From the NCBI RefSeq assembly GCF_051710625.1, contig NZ_JBPESN010000068.1, positions 1 through 12,387 on the forward strand: a stretch of 12,387 bases of DNA. Direction: 5' to 3'. The position numbers and the translations under genes were made by a program. Numbering within the stretch: position 1 is the stretch's first letter; each line of letters begins with the position of its first letter. The notes under the pieces were generated by a model. That model had not been told where the DNA came from. It made no database searches and saw only the letters and a list, made by a program, of their open reading frames with translations. Positions 6,603 through 12,387 of the stretch are shown here, piece by piece. Source of the stretch: JBPESN01 sp051710625 (GTDB lineage Bacteria; Pseudomonadota; Gammaproteobacteria; Enterobacterales; Enterobacteriaceae).

Positions 6603-8581
6603 AAGCTGTCATTTTTGCTTATCATGATATGGGCTGCGTGGGCGTCACCGCCCTTATCAAGGCAGACTATACTATTGAGGCCATCATTACCCATCCTGAT
6701 GCGCCGTCAGAGAAAACGTTTTTTGGTTCAGTGGCGCGCATCGCCGCAGAACATAATATTTCGGTTTTCGCGCCGGATGACGTTAACCATCCGCTATGGA
6801 TAGCGCGCATCAAAGCGCTGGCGCCGGACGTGATTTTCTCGTTCTACTATCGCCAGCTGCTTTGCCAGGAGATCCTGAGCCTGCCGACGGTCGGCGCGTT
6901 CAACCTGCACGGTTCGCTGTTGCCGCGCTACCGCGGCCGCTCGCCGCTGAATTGGGTGCTGGTCAACGGCGAACAGAAAACCGGTGTCACCCTGCATCGT
7001 ATGACGGCGCGCGCCGATGCGGGCGCCATTCTGGCGCAGCGCAGCGTGACGATTATGCCGCAGGATGACGCGCTGACGCTGCACCGCAAGCTGTGCGAAG
7101 CGGCGGCCGGGGTGCTGGAAAAGGTATTGCCGGCGATTCGCAAGCAGCGGTGCACTGAAACGCCGCAGGACGAGAGCGTTGCCAGCTATGTGGGCCGCCG
7201 CACGTCGGAAGGCGGCCGCATCGACTGGGGGCAGCCGGCCGCGACCCTGGCCAATCTGGTACGTGCTGTGACCGATCCCTGGCCGGGCGCCTTCAGCTAT
7301 GCCGGCGGCGAGAAATTTATCATTTGGAAGGCACAGGTGCGGCCGAATAGCGACGTCGCGCACCCCGGTACGGTTCTGTCCATCAATCCGCTGGTTATCG
7401 CCTGCGGCAGCGATGCGCTGGAGGTTCAGACCGGCCAAAGTCAGCAGGGCGTGTATATGCAGGGCGGCCAGCTGGCGCAAGCGCTGGGACTGGTGAAGGG
7501 CGCCTTGCTGAATCCGCGTCCGCTGGTCAGCCATAAGCGTCGCACCCGCGTACTTATCCTGGGCGCGAACGGCTTCATCGGCAACCATTTGACCGAACGC
7601 CTGCTGCGCGACGGCAATTACGAGATTTACGGTCTGGATATCGGTACCGATGCGATAAGCCGCTTTATGGTGAACCCGCTTTTCCATTTCGTCGAGGGCG
7701 ATATCAGCATCCATTCGGAGTGGATCGAATATCACATCAAGAAATGCGATATTGTTCTGCCGCTGGTGGCGATTGCCACACCCATTGAATATACGCGTAA
7801 TCCGCTGCGGGTGTTTGAACTCGATTTTGAAGAGAACCTGAAAATTATCCGTCACTGCGTTAAATACCAAAAACGCATTATTTTCCCGTCGACGTCGGAA
7901 GTCTATGGGATGTGTACCGACCCGGCATTTAACGAAGATGACTCCAGCTTGATAGTGGGGCCTATCAATAAACAGCGCTGGATTTACTCGGTGTCCAAAC
8001 AGCTTCTGGACCGCGTCTTGTGGGCCTATAACGAAAAAGAAGGGCTGCGCTTCACGCTATTCCGTCCCTTTAACTGGATGGGGCCGCGGCTGGATAACCT
8101 GAACGCGGCGCGTATCGGCAGCTCGCGTGCGATTACGCAGCTGATTTTGAATCTGGTGGAGGGGTCGCCCATCAAACTGGTGGACGGCGGTGCGCAGAAA
8201 CGCTGTTTTACCGATATCAGCGACGGTATTGAGGCATTGTTCCGCATCATCGAGAACAAGGACAACAATTGCAACGGTCAGATAATCAATATCGGTAACC
8301 CGGACAATGAAGCCAGCATCCGGCAGTTGGCGGAATTGCTGCTGGCAAGCTTTGAGCGTCATCCGTTGCGTCAGCATTTCCCGCCCTTTGCCGGCTTCCG
8401 GGATGTGGAAAGCAGCAGTTACTACGGTAAAGGCTATCAGGATGTGGAGCACCGTAAGCCGAGCATTCGTAATGCCAAACGCTTGCTGGACTGGACTCCT
8501 TCGGTGCCCATGGCGCAGACCATTGACGAAACGCTGAACTTTTTCCTTCAAACCGTCGATTTGCCGGACACGGCGCAATGA
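6599..8581 (+). CDS. arnA: Bifunctional UDP-glucuronate decarboxylase / UDP-Ara4N formyltransferase ArnA
   Basis: ArnA is a cytoplasmic two-domain enzyme, 660 residues, exactly the E. coli length. The N-terminal domain (about 1-305) formylates UDP-L-Ara4N with 10-formyl-tetrahydrofolate. Its catalytic N102, H104 (FNLHGSLLPRYRGRSPLNW) and D140 are present. The C-terminal short-chain dehydrogenase domain (about 315-660) oxidises and decarboxylates UDP-glucuronate to UDP-Ara4O with NAD+. It has the nucleotide-binding LGANGFIGNHLTERLL, S433 and E434 in PSTSEVYG, Y463 and K467 in YSVSKQLLD, and R619 in DVEHRKPSIRNA. All catalytic residues match the known enzyme by number. The start overlaps the arnC stop and the stop overlaps the arnD start (ATGA in both cases), with AGGGA before the ATG. 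No sign of decay is seen. Confidence 0.98.
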   Translation: MKAVIFAYHDMGCVGVTALIKADYTIEAIITHPDAPSEKTFFGSVARIAAEHNISVFAPDDVNHPLWIARIKALAPDVIFSFYYRQLLCQEILSLPTVGAFNLHGSLLPRYRGRSPLNWVLVNGEQKTGVTLHRMTARADAGAILAQRSVTIMPQDDALTLHRKLCEAAAGVLEKVLPAIRKQRCTETPQDESVASYVGRRTSEGGRIDWGQPAATLANLVRAVTDPWPGAFSYAGGEKFIIWKAQVRPNSDVAHPGTVLSINPLVIACGSDALEVQTGQSQQGVYMQGGQLAQALGLVKGALLNPRPLVSHKRRTRVLILGANGFIGNHLTERLLRDGNYEIYGLDIGTDAISRFMVNPLFHFVEGDISIHSEWIEYHIKKCDIVLPLVAIATPIEYTRNPLRVFELDFEENLKIIRHCVKYQKRIIFPSTSEVYGMCTDPAFNEDDSSLIVGPINKQRWIYSVSKQLLDRVLWAYNEKEGLRFTLFRPFNWMGPRLDNLNAARIGSSRAITQLILNLVEGSPIKLVDGGAQKRCFTDISDGIEALFRIIENKDNNCNGQIINIGNPDNEASIRQLAELLLASFERHPLRQHFPPFAGFRDVESSSYYGKGYQDVEHRKPSIRNAKRLLDWTPSVPMAQTIDETLNFFLQTVDLPDTAQ

Positions 8582-9471
8582 AAAACGTCGGCCTGCGTAT
8601 TGATGTCGATACCTGGCGCGGTACCCGCGATGGCGTGCCGCACCTGCTGGAATTGCTGGCGGCGCAGCAAATCCAGGCGACGTTCTTTTTCAGCGTCGGG
8701 CCGGATAATATGGGGCGCCATCTGTGGCGCCTGGCAAAACCGCAATTTTTGCTGAAGATGTTGCGCTCCCGCGCCGCTTCGCTTTATGGCTGGGATATCC
8801 TGTTAGCCGGCACCGCCTGGCCGGGTAGAAAAATCGGCCAGGGGCTGGCGGCGCAGATCCGCGCCGCCGCGGCCGACCATGAAGTCGGGCTGCACGCCTG
8901 GGATCATCTTGCCTGGCAAACCTGGGCTGGCGTATGGGGCGAGCGGCAATTGACGGAACAGATTCGACTGGCGCGGGATGCGCTGACCGCCATTATCGAG
9001 CGGCCGGTGACCTGTTCAGCGGTCGCAGGCTGGCGTGCGGACGATCGCGTGGTGCAGGCCAAGCAGCCCTTTGACTTTCACTACAACAGCGACTGTCGCG
9101 GCACGGAGCCGTTTCGGCCGCTGCTGGCCAACGGCGCGTTTGGCGCGGTGCAGATCCCGGTGACGCAACCTACCTTTGACGAGGCCATCGGTCAGACGAC
9201 TACCCGTGCCGGCTACAACCGTTTCATTCTCGACAGCATCAAGGCCGATCGCGGGACGCCGGTTTACACCATTCACGCCGAGGCGGAAGGGATTGCGCTA
9301 AGCGAAATGTTTCAGGAACTGTTGTCGATGGCGGCGGCGGAAGGCATCCGCTTTTGTCCGTTGCGAGAGCTTCTCTCCCAGGATAGCGCAGCGCTCCCGG
9401 TCGGTCAGGTGATGCGCGGCGAGATTCCGGGACGAGAAGGGTGGGTTGGATGTCAGCACTTGTTAAAGTGA
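8578..9471 (+). CDS. arnD: 4-deoxy-4-formamido-L-arabinose-phosphoundecaprenol deformylase ArnD
   Basis: ArnD is a NodB-type polysaccharide-deacetylase-fold metal enzyme at the inner membrane. It removes the formyl group after ArnC transfer, which drives the pathway toward undecaprenyl-phosphate-L-Ara4N. The 297-residue product (E. coli 296) has the NodB first motif RIDVDTWRG, with D9 and D11. It also has FFSVGPDNMGRHLWRL, SLYGWDILLAGTAWPG, and the metal-binding H106-A-W-D-H110. Further on are PVTCSAVAGWRAD, YNSDCRGTEPFRPLL, TPVYTIHAEAEG and the final PGREGWVGCQ. The ATG overlaps the arnA TGA. The end lies 7 bases before arnT. It appears functional. Confidence 0.97.
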   Translation: MKNVGLRIDVDTWRGTRDGVPHLLELLAAQQIQATFFFSVGPDNMGRHLWRLAKPQFLLKMLRSRAASLYGWDILLAGTAWPGRKIGQGLAAQIRAAAADHEVGLHAWDHLAWQTWAGVWGERQLTEQIRLARDALTAIIERPVTCSAVAGWRADDRVVQAKQPFDFHYNSDCRGTEPFRPLLANGAFGAVQIPVTQPTFDEAIGQTTTRAGYNRFILDSIKADRGTPVYTIHAEAEGIALSEMFQELLSMAAAEGIRFCPLRELLSQDSAALPVGQVMRGEIPGREGWVGCQHLLK

Positions 9472-9478
9472 GTCGAGA

Positions 9479-11134
9479 ATGAAATCCCTTAAACCCGGTA
9501 TCGGGCTGATGTGCGTTATTGCCCTGTATTATCTGTTGCCGCTGTCGTTTCGCAGCCTGTGGCAGCCGGATGAAACCCGTTACGCTGAAATAAGCCGCGA
9601 AATGCTGGCGAGCGGCGATTGGATCGTCCCCCATTTCTTGGGGCTGCGTTATTTTGAAAAACCGTCCGGCGGCTACTGGATTAATAATCTCAGCCAGTGG
9701 GCGTTTGGCCACACAAATTTTGCCGTGCATTTTGGTTCCGCGTTCTCGATTGCCCTGACGGCGCTCATGGTGTACTGGCTGGCGCTGTGGTTATGGCAGG
9801 ACCGGTGGCTTGGTCTGACGGCGGCGGCGATATACAGCTCCTGCCTGCTGGTTTACAGCATCGGGACCTATGCGGTGCTCGACCCGATGATTGCCTTGTG
9901 GCTGGCGGCCGCCATGTGCGCTTTCTGGCGGGCGGTACAGGCGCCCCGCGGCTGGAGTAAGGGGCTGGGTTATCTGGCACTGGGCATTGCCTGCGGGCTG
10001 GGATTCATGACCAAAGGCTTCCTGGCGCTGGCGGTACCGATGCTTAGCGTTCTGCCGTGGGTCATTGCGCAAAAACGCTGGAAAGAGGTGTTTATTTATG
10101 GGCCGCTGGCGCTACTCGGCGCCGTGGCGATAAGTCTGCCGTGGGTTATCGCCATCGCGCACCGCGAGCTGGATTTCTGGCATTATTTTATCTGGGTCGA
10201 GCATGTTCAGCGCTTCGCGGAAGACAATGCCCAACATAAAGCCCCTTTCTGGTATTACCTGCCGGTGCTGCTGGCGGGGACGCTGCCCTGGCTGGGGCTG
10301 CTGCCAGGCGCGCTGCGTCGCGCCGCCTGGCGTGAACGTCAAACGCAGAGCGGGGCATTCTATCTGCTGGGCTGGGTCGTCATGCCGCTGCTGTTTTTCA
10401 GCCTGTCAAAAGGCAAGCTGCCGACCTATATTCTTCCCTGCTTCGCGCCGCTGGCCCTGCTAATGACGCGCTATGCGGCGACGTGTGGCGGGCGGGCGCT
10501 AAAGGTTAACGGCGTCCTGAATCTGCTGTTCGGGCTGTTGTGCGTCATCACGGTAGCCGGCGTGTTGGCTCCCTGGGGCCTGGCAAAGCATCCGCTCTTT
10601 GCGCAAGATGAAGGTCGCAAAGTGCTGCTGGGGGTGCTCGGTTTCCTGGTCTGGGCGGCGGTGGGCGGGCTGACCCTGCGCGCGCCGACCGCACGCTGGC
10701 GCTGGGCGGCGCTGTGTCCGCTAGGGATTGCGCTGCTGGTAGGGCAGGCAATACCACAGCAGGTGATCGACGCCAAGCAGCCGCAGTCATTTATCCAGAC
10801 CGTGCGGCCGCAGCTGGAAAACAACCGCTTTATTTTCGCCAATAGCGTTGGCGTGGCGGCAGGGCTTGCCTGGGAGCTGCAACGTAGCGATATTTCATTA
10901 TTTGAACGCCAGGGAGAGCTGGCCTACGGTCTAAGCTATCCCGACGCCGCCGACCGTTTCATCCGCGAAGAGGATTTTTCCGACTGGCTTCGTGAGCGCT
11001 GCAAAGAGGGCTCAGTGGCGCTGGTACTGCTGCTTCCTGACGGCGAGACGCGGATTAGTTATCTGCCGCGGGCGGATGAGACGTACCGGCGCGGACGGCT
11101 GGTGCTATTAGCGTACCATCAGCGCCGGCCATGA
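9479..11134 (+). CDS. arnT: Undecaprenyl phosphate-alpha-L-Ara4N : lipid A transferase ArnT
   Basis: ArnT is an integral inner-membrane glycosyltransferase of the GT83/PMT-like class (GT-C fold). On the periplasmic face it moves L-Ara4N from undecaprenyl phosphate to the phosphates of lipid A, lowering the negative charge of LPS. The 551-residue product (E. coli 550) carries the first periplasmic loop motif WQPDETRYAEISREMLASGD. It continues with GLRYFEKPSGGYWINN, then YSIGTYAVLDPMIALW, GFMTKGFLALAVPMLSVLPW, FWHYFIWVEHVQRFA and AKGKLPTYIL-like SKGKLPTYIL. About a dozen hydrophobic helices precede a soluble C-terminal part (SVGVAAGLAWELQRSDIS, ELAYGLSYPDA). The ATG at 9479 has only a weak GAG-type ribosome site. 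SGG replaces the IAG common after FEKP, a mild change. The TGA overlaps the arnE start. Confidence 0.97.
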   Translation: MKSLKPGIGLMCVIALYYLLPLSFRSLWQPDETRYAEISREMLASGDWIVPHFLGLRYFEKPSGGYWINNLSQWAFGHTNFAVHFGSAFSIALTALMVYWLALWLWQDRWLGLTAAAIYSSCLLVYSIGTYAVLDPMIALWLAAAMCAFWRAVQAPRGWSKGLGYLALGIACGLGFMTKGFLALAVPMLSVLPWVIAQKRWKEVFIYGPLALLGAVAISLPWVIAIAHRELDFWHYFIWVEHVQRFAEDNAQHKAPFWYYLPVLLAGTLPWLGLLPGALRRAAWRERQTQSGAFYLLGWVVMPLLFFSLSKGKLPTYILPCFAPLALLMTRYAATCGGRALKVNGVLNLLFGLLCVITVAGVLAPWGLAKHPLFAQDEGRKVLLGVLGFLVWAAVGGLTLRAPTARWRWAALCPLGIALLVGQAIPQQVIDAKQPQSFIQTVRPQLENNRFIFANSVGVAAGLAWELQRSDISLFERQGELAYGLSYPDAADRFIREEDFSDWLRERCKEGSVALVLLLPDGETRISYLPRADETYRRGRLVLLAYHQRRP

Positions 11135-11466
11135 TGTATCTGCTGATTTTCCTCGTAAGTTTGCTCAGCTGCGCCGGGCAGCTTTGCCAGAAACACGCCG
11201 CCGGCGCCTCATCCGGTGCCGACGAGCTGCGCCATCGGGTGCGCTGGTTGGCAATAAGTCTGTTGTTGTTGGGCGGCGCCATGCTCGTGTGGCTCTGGGT
11301 CTTGCAGCGGGTACCGGTCGGCATCTCCTATCCGATGTTTAGCCTTAATTTTGTGCTGGTGACGCTGGCCGCCCGTTGGCTGTGGCGAGAACCTGTATCG
11401 TTACGCCACGGCTGCGGTCTGCTGCTGATAGTCGCAGGCGTGATGTGCATGGGGGTAAATTTGTGA
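11131..11466 (+). CDS. arnE: L-Ara4N-phosphoundecaprenol flippase subunit ArnE
   Basis: ArnE is a small multidrug-resistance/EamA-like membrane protein, 111 residues as in E. coli, with four hydrophobic segments. With ArnF it moves undecaprenyl-phosphate-L-Ara4N from the cytoplasmic to the periplasmic leaflet for ArnT. Conserved pieces are SLLSCAGQLCQK in helix 1, VLQRVPVGISYPMFSLNFVL before and in helix 3, and the C-terminal REPVSLRHGCGLLLIVAG. The start ATG at 11131 overlaps the arnT stop, and its TGA shares one base with the arnF ATG (TGATG). Such tight coupling suggests translation in step with its partner. The loop between helices 1 and 2 is less conserved, as expected. Confidence 0.95.
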   Translation: MMYLLIFLVSLLSCAGQLCQKHAAGASSGADELRHRVRWLAISLLLLGGAMLVWLWVLQRVPVGISYPMFSLNFVLVTLAARWLWREPVSLRHGCGLLLIVAGVMCMGVNL

Positions 11467-11858
11467 TGGGCTACGGCTGGGCGTTGTTCAGCGTGGCGTT
11501 GGTCAGTGCCGCACAGCTGCTGTTGAAATGGGCAATGATGCATTTGCCGCCGCTTGGCGCCCTCCGACTGTGGCTGGACCCGGCTTACGCGGAACCCCTC
11601 GCTTTGCTGGCGGGGGGCTTGCTGGCCTATGTCTGTTCCATGGCATGCTGGTTTATGGCGTTGCGCCGTTTGCCGTTGAATAAAGCCTATCCGCTGCTCA
11701 GCCTGAGTTATGTCCTGGTGGCCGCTTGCGCGTTAATGATCACCGAATTCAATGAGCGGTTTACGTTTTCGTGCCTGATGGGCGTGGCGTTAATTTGCGG
11801 CGGCCTGCTGTTGATTTGCCTGCCCGCCGGCGGTAAGGGCGACACGCCGCGCCGCTGA
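11466..11858 (+). CDS. arnF: L-Ara4N-phosphoundecaprenol flippase subunit ArnF
   Basis: ArnF is the partner of ArnE in the lipid-sugar flippase, 130 residues against 128 in E. coli. It has four hydrophobic segments and conserved pieces WALFSVALVSAAQLLLKWAM, MHLPPLG, MACWFMALRRLPLNKAYPLL and SLSYVLVA. I start it at the ATG at 11466, which begins MGYGWALF, the family N-terminus. An upstream extension of the frame into arnE is not needed. The last nine residues (GGKGDTPRR) fall within a 40-bp tandem duplication and differ from the usual polar tail, so the C-terminus may be altered. This is not likely to matter for a cytoplasmic tail. It is the last gene of the operon, with an IS only about 58 bases further on. 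Confidence 0.94.
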   Translation: MGYGWALFSVALVSAAQLLLKWAMMHLPPLGALRLWLDPAYAEPLALLAGGLLAYVCSMACWFMALRRLPLNKAYPLLSLSYVLVAACALMITEFNERFTFSCLMGVALICGGLLLICLPAGGKGDTPRR

Positions 11859-11907
11859 GATAGCCAACGGCGGCAAGGGCGACACGCCGCGCCACTGGGC
11901 TGTCAAT
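11828..11907. repeat. Imperfect 40-bp tandem duplication at the arnF 3' end
   Basis: The 40-base unit at 11828-11867 is followed directly by a second at 11868-11907. The first 30 bases of each are nearly identical, differing at only about three positions (core AAGGGCGACACGCCGCGCC in both), and the rest is diverged. The first unit encodes the arnF C-terminus and stop. Each copy contains a small GGCG-ACA-CGCC hairpin. No T-run follows, so it is not a clear terminator, and no other terminator is visible before the IS. Confidence 0.7.
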
Positions 11908-11915
11908 GGGGAGCA

Positions 11916-12387
11916 AAAACTGGCCACCGCGTTAGCGTTTTCCCAGTATCTATTTTCTGATTCGTTTGGTGGCAACCCACCGTTATATTTATGCGGCCTG
12001 AGTGCGCTATAATATCCCACGATATAGTCGGTAATTTCATGAGCTGCTTCGCTGAAGCTTATGTAGCCCGTTACCGGTATCCAGTCGTTTTTTAGACTTC
12101 TGAAGAAGCGCTCCATCGGACTGTTATCCCAACAGTTACCACGCCGACTCATGCTTTGTTTGATCCGGTCACGCCACAGCAACTGTCGGAACTGCCTGCT
12201 CGTATAGTGGCTACCCTGATCGCTGTGGAACATCACTTCGGCTGGTTTACCACGCGTTTTCCATGCCATTTCCAGTGCTTTGATGGTCAGTCTGCTGTCC
12301 GGGGAGAACGACATAGCCCAGCCCACCGGTTTCCTCGCGAACAGATCAAGAACAACCGCAAGGTATGCCCAGCGTTTCCCGGTCCAG
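11916..12387 (-). mobile_element. 3' part of an IS3-family insertion sequence (right copy, inverted relative to the left copy)
   Basis: The element runs from the window's right edge leftward. Homology to the left copy continues to about 11916 (AAAACTGGCCACCGCGTTAG). There the match to the last 20 or so bases of the left terminal repeat is lost, so this end is either truncated or belongs to a diverged variant. A weak TGTCAATGGGG at 11901 could instead be a diverged end. Transposase coding fills most of the stretch. The orientation is opposite to the left copy, with both 3' ends pointing into the window. Confidence 0.85.
11916..12387 (-). CDS. IS3-family transposase, C-terminal integrase domain (OrfB-type), 5' partial
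   Basis: The frame is open from the window edge (WTGKRWAYLAVVLDLFARKP) through most of the rve integrase core. The three acidic residues are all visible: D in VVLDLFARK, D in MFHSDQGSHYTSRQF, and E in CWDNSPMERFFRSLK. The family C-terminus YYSALRPHKYNGGLPPNESE follows. After RYWENANAVASF the expected stop is absent, and the frame reads on through the spacer and antisense to arnF as far as a stop at about 11790. I treat that extension as an artefact of loss of the element's end. The N-terminal helix-turn-helix part lies beyond the window, so activity cannot be judged. Confidence 0.85.

Noticed and set aside
6794..7870. Long open reading frame antisense to arnA (358 codons)
   Set aside because: It lies wholly opposite a conserved gene in GC-rich DNA, has no recognisable motif, and reflects the codon usage of arnA.
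11790..11915. C-terminal extension of the right-hand transposase into arnF antisense
   Set aside because: It follows loss of the element's normal end and stop and encodes antisense arnF, so it is read-through and not real protein.

Overview
The window looks like a chromosomal segment of an enterobacterium in early-to-middle genome decay. The arn proteins are close matches to enterobacterial ArnB/C/A/D/T/E/F. The flanking genes are broken by frameshifts, stop codons and an insertion sequence, and IS3-family sequence lies at both ends. This combination suggests a Sodalis-like insect symbiont or a close relative. That is an inference from style and content; no sequence here fixes the species.

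Layout. Positions 1-234 are the 3' end of an IS3-family element (plus strand). It abuts the remnant of a major facilitator superfamily (MFS) transporter (235-832), which is interrupted by a perfect heptanucleotide tandem array (352-453). Positions 833-1040 hold no gene, only GC-rich palindromic DNA. A ClC-type chloride channel pseudogene runs on the minus strand (about 1041-2015). The 2016-2398 spacer carries a near-consensus Fur box (2341-2355). That box would have controlled the divergent pseudogene at 2399-3493, an iron/siderophore-type ABC transporter substrate-binding protein with three stops and two frameshifts. Positions 3494-4480 hold GC-rich hairpins, an unidentified coding remnant with a run of ten G, and an AT-rich regulatory stretch with a PhoP-box-like repeat (4274-4290).

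Positions 4481-11858 carry the complete, apparently intact operon arnBCADTEF. Genes overlap or sit within 7 bases of each other, so they are very probably one transcript. Positions 11828-11907 are an imperfect 40-bp tandem duplication covering the arnF 3' end. From 11916 to the window end is a second, inverted copy of the same IS3-family element.

How the genes work together. ArnA oxidatively decarboxylates UDP-glucuronate to UDP-Ara4O. ArnB transaminates it to UDP-L-Ara4N, and the formyltransferase domain of ArnA formylates that. ArnC moves the sugar to undecaprenyl phosphate, ArnD deformylates it, ArnE/ArnF flip the lipid-linked sugar across the inner membrane, and ArnT transfers L-Ara4N to lipid A. 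The result is a less negative outer membrane that resists cationic antimicrobial peptides. UDP-glucose dehydrogenase (ugd/pmrE), which supplies UDP-glucuronate, is not in the window.

I did not find a wholly new system. The most unusual feature is the (ATGTTTT)14.6 expansion, whose 13 extra units account exactly for the frameshift in the transporter. The other main point is the contrast between an intact arn operon and its dead neighbours.
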